NCBI RefSeq assembly: GCF_001612765.1
Contig: NZ_BDBB01000055.1
Coordinates: 1-43,126, forward strand
DNA length: 43,126 bases
From: Nocardia arthritidis NBRC 100137
GTDB taxonomy: Bacteria > Actinomycetota > Actinomycetes > Mycobacteriales > Mycobacteriaceae
Direction: 5' to 3'
Each line of letters begins with the position of its first letter. The stretch's first letter is position 1. A model generated the notes under the pieces. That model made no database searches. It saw only the letters and a program-made list of their open reading frames with translations, and was not told the origin of the DNA. Of this stretch, positions 1 to 6,251 are shown piece after piece. A program made the translations under genes and the position numbers.

Positions 1-1233
1 GGTCGATTCCGGCAGCGGCGCCCACGCGATCCCCGCCTCCTGCGCGGCGCCGCGCAGGTCGTCCTCGCCGCGGGCGAGCGCGGCCGCCGCGGTGCGCACC
101 GCGGCTCGCGCGCGCTCGGCCTCCAGGGTCCGCTGGTCCAGGGTCTGGCTGGCCTTGAGCGCCTTGTCGGCGTGCACACCCGCCGAGGTCTCCAGGCGCC
201 GCACCGCGTCGGCCAGGTCGTCGAGCTGCTGTTTGCCTTCGTAGGCGCTGGAACGCTGGAGGTTCTCCCGATCGGCGAGGGCCTGCTCGTAGGCGCGGTC
301 GGCGTCCTCGGCGCGGGCCTCGGCGGCGGCGCGCTCGGTGTCCCTGCGCTCACGCAGAGCCGTAGCGGCGAACAGCGCCGTACTCGCGTGGGTCACCGCG
401 TCCAGCCGCGCGCGGACCTGGTCGACGTCGGTCTTCGCCTGCACCGCAAGGTATTTGCGGTACACCCCGACGAACGCGCGCGTCGCGGTGTCGGCGTGCA
501 CCAAACCCTCCAGGGTGCGACCGACCTCCTCCATATCGCTGAACGACCGGGCGGCGTCCAGGATCAGCTGCTCGTCGAGCGGGCGCAGGCCGTCGGTGAG
601 CGCCTGCGACAGGCCGCGCGGGTCCAGGTTCTTGGCCAGCTGCGGGCGGCGGAGCGTGAGGATCAGATTGATCAGCTGGTCGTAGCGCTGCGTGCCGAGA
701 CCGAACATGCGCGCGTCGATGGCGTTGCGATAGTCCACCGGCCGGTCGACGATCGAGTCGGTGCCGATCTGCTCGGCGAGTTGTTTGCGGGTGAACGGCC
801 GGTCGTCCGGGCCGATCAGGGAGAAGTCGACGCCGACGCGGCCGTCGGCGACGAAATACCAGCGGGTCACCTTGTCCGAGGAACGGGTGGCGCGCATGCC
901 GATGCCGACGGTGACCGCCTCGGGGTCCTCCCAGCGACCGCGCGCGAATTCCATCCAGACATAGGAATAGGCCGAGTCCTGCTTGCGATAGAGCAGATTC
1001 GACTTCATCGTGCGTTCCTCGCCGGCGAACGGATTGAGCCTGCGCGGCTCGATCCGCCCGTCCAGCACGAACGGGAACAGCACCTCCAGCGCTTTGGTCT
1101 TGCCCGACCCGTTCGGCCCGCGCAGCACTAATCTGCCGTCGGCGAAACAGAACTCCTGGTCGCGGTAGTCCCACAGGTTGACGATCCCCGCGCGGGTCGG
1201 GGTGAACCGCACTCCGCCGTGAATGAGCGACAT
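1..1233 (-). CDS. jetC: Wadjet SMC-like ATPase JetC (TIGR02680 type), N-terminal part, cut by window edge
   Basis: The frame opens with ATG three bases after the jetB stop and runs off the left edge after 411 codons without a stop. It encodes the head of an SMC/MukB-like ATPase: residues 39-46 read GPNGSGKT (Walker A), followed by KALE as in SbcC/JetC proteins, and from about residue 260 the protein becomes Arg/Glu/Ala-rich like the start of a long coiled coil. In Wadjet systems JetC is the motor that, with JetA and JetB, extrudes DNA loops and presents circular plasmid DNA to the nuclease JetD. Order and spacing (jetA-jetB-jetC, overlapping or nearly so) match type II Wadjet operons. The Walker B end and jetD would lie to the left of the window and cannot be checked. 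Confidence 0.9.
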   Translation of the reverse strand, partial: MSLIHGGVRFTPTRAGIVNLWDYRDQEFCFADGRLVLRGPNGSGKTKALEVLFPFVLDGRIEPRRLNPFAGEERTMKSNLLYRKQDSAYSYVWMEFARGRWEDPEAVTVGIGMRATRSSDKVTRWYFVADGRVGVDFSLIGPDDRPFTRKQLAEQIGTDSIVDRPVDYRNAIDARMFGLGTQRYDQLINLILTLRRPQLAKNLDPRGLSQALTDGLRPLDEQLILDAARSFSDMEEVGRTLEGLVHADTATRAFVGVYRKYLAVQAKTDVDQVRARLDAVTHASTALFAATALRERRDTERAAAEARAEDADRAYEQALADRENLQRSSAYEGKQQLDDLADAVRRLETSAGVHADKALKASQTLDQRTLEAERARAAVRTAAAALARGEDDLRGAAQEAGIAWAPLPEST

Positions 1234-1236
1234 CCC

Positions 1237-2658
1237 TCAGTTCCCTTCCGTGCCGGTACCGTCGGGCCCGTAGGTGTCGGCCGCGGTGACGAACAGTTCC
1301 GCGGCCCGCTTGGTGCGGACCGTCACGACCGCGCCACGGTAGCGGGCCAGGGCAGGCAGCACGAGCAGTCCCTCCTCGATCATCCGGACCAGCCGTAGTC
1401 GTTCCAGCAGCGCCACCACTTCGGTGGTGAGGCGCGCGACATCGGCCTGCCACTGCGCGGCGAAGGTCGTGCCGTACCGGTCGGCCAGTGCCCGCACCGT
1501 CTCGCGCAACCAGGCCCGCTCGATCAGCGGATAGCCGGGCGTGGGCCGGTCCTCCTGTCCCTGGGTGTCGTCCTGGGGATCGAGGTCGTCGGTGGGCGCA
1601 GCCGCTGAACGCGTCTCGGCCAGCGGTGCGAACACCGTGGATTCGGGGATGGCTTCATCGAGCTGGTCGGCCAGGGCCGCATCGGGCTGCGCGACGACGT
1701 GGCGTCGCGGCAACGGGTGGTCGATATCCAATACCCGGTCGGCGATCTCACCGGCCAGCAGTAAGGCGACCTGCGCGAGCGTACCGGTCCCCGGGAAGCG
1801 GACGTCCGACAGCCGCCCCGAGGTGTCGATCAGCGCGACCCCCTCGGCACGGCGTTCGGCGCGCAGCCCGGTGAACAGCTCGACCTCCGCGACCAGCCGC
1901 TCCTGGCCGAGGGCGGGGCGCTCTTCGGGCGCGAGGTCCTCGGCGTACACCACCGGCTGTTCGACCAGCGCCCTCCGCACCCGGCGCGCGATCTCGGCGG
2001 TGGTCGTCACGGGGGCGGAAACGGTGGTGCCCGTGGCCTCTTCGCCGAGCAGCCCACGCACGCTGTGCAGATGTTGCAATGCCCGCGGCGGCCGGAACAG
2101 CGCGAAGACCACGGGCCGGTCGATGTCGTAGAGCGCCTCACCGGCCTCCGGATCGGTGGCCCACCCGCCCGCGTCACCGTCGGCCAAGGCGAGCGCGCCG
2201 CGCGCGGTCAGCCAGCCCACCGCGTCGACGAACGCGTCGCGGTCGGCGGCCCGGTCGGTGGCCAGCTCCAGACCGTCCACCCGGCTCGCGTAGGCCGCGA
2301 CCTGATCGGCCAGCTCCGACAACGTGATCTGGTCCCCGGCGCGCCCCAGCGCGGCGAGCGCGAGGGCCAGGTAGGCGTAGCGGCGGCGGTCGAAGACGCG
2401 CTCGGCGGGCGTGCGCGCGGGCCTGCCCGCGTCGAGGCGGTCCAGTACCGGGAAGACGCGTGCCGTCGTCTCGGTGACTTCGAGCCGATAGCCGAACAAT
2501 TCGGCGAGGTCCTCGCGCAGTTCGGTGGCCCAGCGCCGGATCAGCGGCAGCGCGATCCGGTCCGGATAGGTGCGGGTCACCAGGTGGTTGGCCAGGATGA
2601 TCCGGGCCGCGCGTTGATAATTGTCCAGCGCGAGCGAATCGATGGTGCGTCCGTGCAT
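1237..2658 (-). CDS. jetB: Wadjet protein JetB (TIGR02678 type, MukE-like)
   Basis: This is a 473-residue protein. The N-terminal block (YQRAARIILANHLVT, then YPDRIALPLIRRWATELRED and LFGYRLEVT) is characteristic of the TIGR02678 family, the JetB/MukE-like winged-helix subunit of Wadjet. The chosen ATG overlaps the jetA stop (ATGA at 2655-2658), which implies translational coupling. An open frame continues about 1.3 kb further upstream, but that part is the out-of-frame shadow of jetA. The C-terminal half has an acidic linker near residues 345-375, then a winged-helix-like stretch ending in TVRTKRAAELFVTA. Its role should be to bridge the kleisin JetA and the JetC ATPase. Function is known from family members, not shown here. 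Confidence 0.9.
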   Translation of the reverse strand: MHGRTIDSLALDNYQRAARIILANHLVTRTYPDRIALPLIRRWATELREDLAELFGYRLEVTETTARVFPVLDRLDAGRPARTPAERVFDRRRYAYLALALAALGRAGDQITLSELADQVAAYASRVDGLELATDRAADRDAFVDAVGWLTARGALALADGDAGGWATDPEAGEALYDIDRPVVFALFRPPRALQHLHSVRGLLGEEATGTTVSAPVTTTAEIARRVRRALVEQPVVYAEDLAPEERPALGQERLVAEVELFTGLRAERRAEGVALIDTSGRLSDVRFPGTGTLAQVALLLAGEIADRVLDIDHPLPRRHVVAQPDAALADQLDEAIPESTVFAPLAETRSAAAPTDDLDPQDDTQGQEDRPTPGYPLIERAWLRETVRALADRYGTTFAAQWQADVARLTTEVVALLERLRLVRMIEEGLLVLPALARYRGAVVTVRTKRAAELFVTAADTYGPDGTGTEGN

Positions 2659-4478
2659 CAGCGGCGCTCCCCGCGCGGGCGCGACCGTGCTCCGGTCGTC
2701 TGCTCGATCTTCAGCGCCCGGTTGTTCAACCGCAGCAGCCCACGGGTGGTGCGCACGACGGTCGGGCCGTCGTGCTCGGACACCGTCAGGGTGACGCCGC
2801 TGTCGGAACCGGTGGTTCCCGCCACCCGGCCGCGCACCGGAACCCACGCGGTCGACGCGGCGTCCAGCAACCGCAGCAGCACTTCGGTTTCCCGTTCGTC
2901 CAGCACCCGTTCGTGTACGTCGCCGGAAGCCAGTGACCGGGCGGCCTCGGCGCGGGCCCGCTGCGCGTCCAATTGTGCCTCGCGCAGGCGCCGGATACCG
3001 GCGTCGTTGCGGTGGATGCGGGCGGGCGCACCCGCCGAGGGCGGGCGCCCGGTCTCGGCGAGCGTGCGCGAGATCTCCAACGGCGGTGCGTCCCACCAGG
3101 AACGGATGGCCGGAATCACGTCGGCGTCCGGATGCTCCATCGCCAGGTGCCGTGGCTTGCCCAGCCCGAACACCGCGTCGAACAGTGCGTGGGCGCTGTC
3201 CGCGCTCGGCGCCGCGGTGAACCAGCCCGCCAGATGCCGTAGCGCGGACTCCCGGCTGACCCCGCCGCGCCGCGTCTCGGTGACCCGGCGCAGCAACGAC
3301 AGCACCGCCGCGATGGCGCTCATGGTGGCCTCGCGCAGTCGCTCGGCCTCCGTGGTGCCCGCAGGCTCGCCGCCACCGGAGGCGACGAACCAGGTCCGCA
3401 GTCCATCCCATCTGGCCTGCCAATCCGATCGGCGTTCCTCGATGCCCAGCAGCACTCGTTCGTCGCAGCGGGCCGCGCGGACGATCAGGTCCTCGATGCC
3501 GGTCTCCTCGATCTCGGCGATCGCGGCCGCCAGCCGCGGGGTGAACCGGGCCAGATCGAGGCTGAACTCCCGCATGTGCGCCAGCAGCGCGTCCTTGTGC
3601 GCGAGAAACGATTCCGGGGTGATCTCGGTGGTGCGCACCAGGTCGCCGAGCCCCAGATAGAAGTGCGCCGCGCGGGCGGCCAGGTCGGACAGCGCGGTGT
3701 CGAGGCGGCGCAGTGTGCGGTAGACGCGTTCGGCGTCGCCCGCCCGGTTGGCCTCGGCCAGGGTGTGCAGATCGGCCAGCAATTCCGGCAGGACCAAGCG
3801 CGACAACGAGGCCTCGTCGAGGCGCGCGCTGAGCACACCGGCAACTGCCCGGTATGCCTGGAATCCTGCCTGGGAGAACTGATATACGTAGTGCCGGTTG
3901 CGGTATTCGGCCAGCGTCGCGGCGCGGGTTCCGTCGTAACTGCGCTCCAGCATGCCCCACTGGTGCAGCTGGTCGAGCAGTGGACCGATCTCGGCGGCCG
4001 TCAGGCGTGGGCCCGCCGCCGGGCCGCTGGTCTCCGGGGATCGGTCCGGCGCGTCGGTCTCCGGTTCCGTCCGGCTTTTGCGCGGGCCTGCGGACCTTCG
4101 CGATTCCTCGGCGTGCTCCTCATCACCGGCCGTCGCGACCGGTTGGTTCGTAGCCACCAGATCGGGCGTACGCAGCGAATTTCCGTTGCGTACGATCCAC
4201 TCCGCGACGTCGTCGGCGTGCAGCAGCACCACGTACGCCGCTCGCGCGCTGTCGAAAGCGCGCAGCACCCGCAGGTAGTCGGCGCGCCGCTCGGCGGTGG
4301 CGAAGGAGAACAGCCGCAGCCGGTCGTCCCAGCGGGTATCGGCACAGCTGTCAGCGGAGTCGGTCACCGGTAACAGGGTAGTAGCGGGCAGATCGCCGCC
4401 CGCACGACGTTCCGGTGTCCGGCGTGGCCGCGTCCGGTTCGGCACCGTTCGCCGCGGTCGCGGCGCGGGCCGGCTCAT
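2658..4478 (-). CDS. jetA: Wadjet protein JetA (TIGR02677 type, kleisin-like)
   Basis: The protein is 606 residues from the ATG at 4478, which overlaps the stop of the upstream regulator gene (ATGA at 4475-4478). Family hallmarks begin near residue 53 with RLRLFSFATAERRADYLRVL, the TIGR02677 start that corresponds to the MukF-like kleisin subunit. The preceding ~50 residues are Arg/Pro-rich and not family-like, so an internal GTG (the V of VTDSADS) is an alternative start. A low-complexity acidic stretch at about residues 105-145 is also unusual. The rest is mainly helical, ending in a basic RSRPRGERR tail. JetA is expected to link JetB and the two JetC heads. Its tight coupling to a regulator gene upstream is the notable feature. 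Confidence 0.9.
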   Translation of the reverse strand: MSRPAPRPRRTVPNRTRPRRTPERRAGGDLPATTLLPVTDSADSCADTRWDDRLRLFSFATAERRADYLRVLRAFDSARAAYVVLLHADDVAEWIVRNGNSLRTPDLVATNQPVATAGDEEHAEESRRSAGPRKSRTEPETDAPDRSPETSGPAAGPRLTAAEIGPLLDQLHQWGMLERSYDGTRAATLAEYRNRHYVYQFSQAGFQAYRAVAGVLSARLDEASLSRLVLPELLADLHTLAEANRAGDAERVYRTLRRLDTALSDLAARAAHFYLGLGDLVRTTEITPESFLAHKDALLAHMREFSLDLARFTPRLAAAIAEIEETGIEDLIVRAARCDERVLLGIEERRSDWQARWDGLRTWFVASGGGEPAGTTEAERLREATMSAIAAVLSLLRRVTETRRGGVSRESALRHLAGWFTAAPSADSAHALFDAVFGLGKPRHLAMEHPDADVIPAIRSWWDAPPLEISRTLAETGRPPSAGAPARIHRNDAGIRRLREAQLDAQRARAEAARSLASGDVHERVLDERETEVLLRLLDAASTAWVPVRGRVAGTTGSDSGVTLTVSEHDGPTVVRTTRGLLRLNNRALKIEQTTGARSRPRGERR

Positions 4479-5707
4479 TCGACGGACATCGAACGCATCT
4501 GGTCCAGATACGCGCGCGTGCGCGGGTCGCCGGGGAAGCGCTCGATGATCTCGCGCGCGACTTCGCCGGCGATCCACATCAGCGAGGGCAGGGAGCGCCT
4601 GCTGCCCGCGAACGCGCGCATGCCCTCGGCCACCGCCAGCTCCAGGTCGCGGTCGCGCACCGCGACCACGGCCAGCGTCAGGTGGGCCTCGGAGACCCGC
4701 ATCGGGTTGCGCACCGTGCCGTCGGGCCGGGTCGCGTTGCGGATCACTTCGCGCGCGTAGCTTTCGGCGAGCCGATCCTCGCCCGCGACGCGGCAGCAGT
4801 CCATCGCGTAGAAGTCGAACTTGTTCGCATCGATGACGAAGTGGTTGTCCAGATTAGCCGGATGTTCGAGTCGCTCCAAGATAGCTCGACCCTCGTCGAG
4901 CGCGGTCTCGACCTCGCGTGTGTTGCCGAGCCTGGCCCAGGCTTTGGCGCGCTGGGCGGCGAGCTGGACGCCGACGCGGAGGTGCTGGCTTACTTCCAGC
5001 GTCGGCTGAACGGCCTCGATGACGCCGCGGTAGTTCCCCTGGGTCAGCGCGAACCACGCGGTCATTTCCGCCGTCCACGCGGCGATCTCGACGTTCTCCG
5101 CCTCCTGCGCCAGCGACTGGGCGGCGCGGCGGGTCGCCTCGGCGGCGGTGCGCCGGCCGAGGTCGTAGTCCACGCAGCCGACCAGCAGCGCGACCCATCC
5201 GGCGAGAACGAGGATTTCGCGGTGCTGGGCCAGGGTCAGGCGACCGTCCAGCAACGAGGTGATCCTGCGCAGCCACGCCGTGCCCTCGGCGTGCAGGTCG
5301 TGCGGGTCGGCGTAGGAGTATTCGCAGCACAGGCGTTCGGCGGTGATGCGGATCGCCTCCAGGGTCACCGAGGACACATCGGACATGCGCAGTCGTCCGA
5401 TGAACTCGAGCGTGTCCATGCCCGTCGCCGAGAGCAATTCGTCGTCCCGGTTCGGTCTGACCTTGGGGAAGAACGCCGCGGGCACCGTGTCGAAGGTGGC
5501 GGCGATGATGGGCGCGTAGAAGTCGTCGGGGCGCGATTCGCCCGATTCCCAACGGCGCCAATTGCGTAGGAGCGTACTGTCGGTCGGCAGGTTGTGCGAA
5601 GACTTTCCACGCATCACGCGAACAGCGTCGGCTTGCGACCACCCCCTCGCGTCACGCTCGGAACGCATTCGGACTGCCCAGACGGGTCGATCGTCGGTAG
5701 CGGCCAC
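4475..5707 (-). CDS. XRE-type regulator with helical-repeat (TPR-like) C-terminal region, first gene of the Wadjet operon
   Basis: The protein has 410 residues from a GTG at 5707. Residues 12-60 form a Cro/C1-type helix-turn-helix (RSERDARGWSQADAVRVM, then TLLRNWRRWESGESRP). The remaining ~330 residues are Ala/Leu-rich paired helices of the TPR kind seen in many actinobacterial and phage/plasmid-type XRE sensors. A TTG at 5746 would add 39 bases. The GTG is preferred because GATACT lies exactly six bases before it, as in a leaderless promoter, and because the helix-turn-helix would then sit near the N-terminus. The stop overlaps the jetA ATG, so it is very likely the first gene of the Wadjet operon. 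A role as repressor or trigger of Wadjet is inference. Confidence 0.8.
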   Translation of the reverse strand: MAATDDRPVWAVRMRSERDARGWSQADAVRVMRGKSSHNLPTDSTLLRNWRRWESGESRPDDFYAPIIAATFDTVPAAFFPKVRPNRDDELLSATGMDTLEFIGRLRMSDVSSVTLEAIRITAERLCCEYSYADPHDLHAEGTAWLRRITSLLDGRLTLAQHREILVLAGWVALLVGCVDYDLGRRTAAEATRRAAQSLAQEAENVEIAAWTAEMTAWFALTQGNYRGVIEAVQPTLEVSQHLRVGVQLAAQRAKAWARLGNTREVETALDEGRAILERLEHPANLDNHFVIDANKFDFYAMDCCRVAGEDRLAESYAREVIRNATRPDGTVRNPMRVSEAHLTLAVVAVRDRDLELAVAEGMRAFAGSRRSLPSLMWIAGEVAREIIERFPGDPRTRAYLDQMRSMSVE

Positions 5708-5713
5708 GTCTGT

Positions 5714-5719
5714 AGTATC
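5714..5719 (-). promoter_or_regulatory. Putative -10 box of the Wadjet operon (leaderless)
   Basis: On the minus strand GATACT ends six bases before GTG 5707. Such spacing is typical of actinobacterial leaderless transcripts, where transcription begins at the start codon. No convincing -35 box is visible. Confidence 0.45.
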
Positions 5720-5841
5720 GCACCAGTTAACGTTCGGTGGCCCCAAGAGGGCAGACAGATGTCCGTGTGTTGACAGCTACATTCGCGCCGCAGCATTGTG
5801 CATGCTGGACATGGCGCCGGAAGTTAGCCAGCCCCTCCTGT

Positions 5842-5872
5842 AAGAGCAACTGCAAGTACATCTGCTCTTGCA
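5842..5872. promoter_or_regulatory. Interlaced inverted repeats between Wadjet operon and recombinase-like gene
   Basis: AAGAGCA (5842-5848) pairs with TGCTCTT (5863-5869), and TGCAAG (5851-5856) pairs with CTTGCA (5867-5872). The two perfect repeats overlap, so only one can form at a time in single-stranded nucleic acid. They lie in the 200-base divergent spacer and could be an operator for the XRE regulator or a recombination-related site. Purely structural evidence. Confidence 0.4.
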
Positions 5873-5886
5873 CGAAGCGCAAATAC

Positions 5887-5899
5887 CCCGTAAAACGGG
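5887..5899. promoter_or_regulatory. Small palindrome CCCGT-AAA-ACGGG
   Basis: A perfect 5-base inverted repeat with an AT-rich 3-base centre lies 47 bases before the start of the recombinase-like gene, in the divergent spacer. It resembles a small operator half-site pair and could bind the neighbouring XRE regulator. No functional evidence. Confidence 0.3.
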
Positions 5900-5945
5900 T
5901 GGATCCACATAAGAGAACAGCGATCCCAATCCAACGGAGGTTCGG

Positions 5946-6251
5946 GTGGAAGCGTTGATCTATGGATACTTGCGTGACGATCTGGCCGATGGCCATAGCA
6001 AGGAGCTCGAGGCCGCGATGAGCAGTCTCGCCCGCGAGGAAGGGCTGTGCTTCGCCGCAACATTCCATGAATCGACCGGCGGCGACGGGACGGCTTTCGC
6101 CGAACTCACGGCGGAACTCAAGCGCGCGGACGCGCATCATGTGGTGGTTCCCTCACTCGATCACTTTGCCGGTCAGACGATTCCGCGCGACATCCTGATC
6201 GCCAAACTGGCCCAGGAGGCGGCGGCGCGGGTGTGGACCGTGCAGAGCTGA
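5946..6251 (+). CDS. Stand-alone serine-recombinase-like domain protein lacking the catalytic serine
   Basis: The product is 101 residues, starting at GTG 5946 after a good ribosome binding site (CGGAGG, 5 bases upstream). The fold pattern follows the resolvase N-terminal domain: an opening YGYLR strand, a helix with an acidic/Leu pattern, a strand ending in a STGGDG turn where resolvases have D..SG, then HHVVVPSLDHFAG where they have vvV..ldRl.R. The position just after YGYLR, where the nucleophilic Ser normally stands (RVS), holds Asp (RDD), and the later Arg residues are replaced (LDHFAG instead of LDRLGR). It therefore cannot act as a standard recombinase; a structural or DNA-binding role is more likely. 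It is divergent from the Wadjet operon. Its last 99 bases overlap the 3' end of the convergent adenylation-protein gene. Confidence 0.65.
   Translation: MEALIYGYLRDDLADGHSKELEAAMSSLAREEGLCFAATFHESTGGDGTAFAELTAELKRADAHHVVVPSLDHFAGQTIPRDILIAKLAQEAAARVWTVQS

Noticed and set aside
172..1131. Open frame antisense to jetC
   Set aside because: The minus-strand frame carries the Walker A motif and family text; the plus-strand frame does not resemble a protein family.
2659..3960. Upstream extension of the jetB frame (total 907 codons)
   Set aside because: It lies wholly inside jetA in another frame and reads as Arg/Gly-rich nonsense. The ATGA overlap at 2655-2658 marks the real jetB start.
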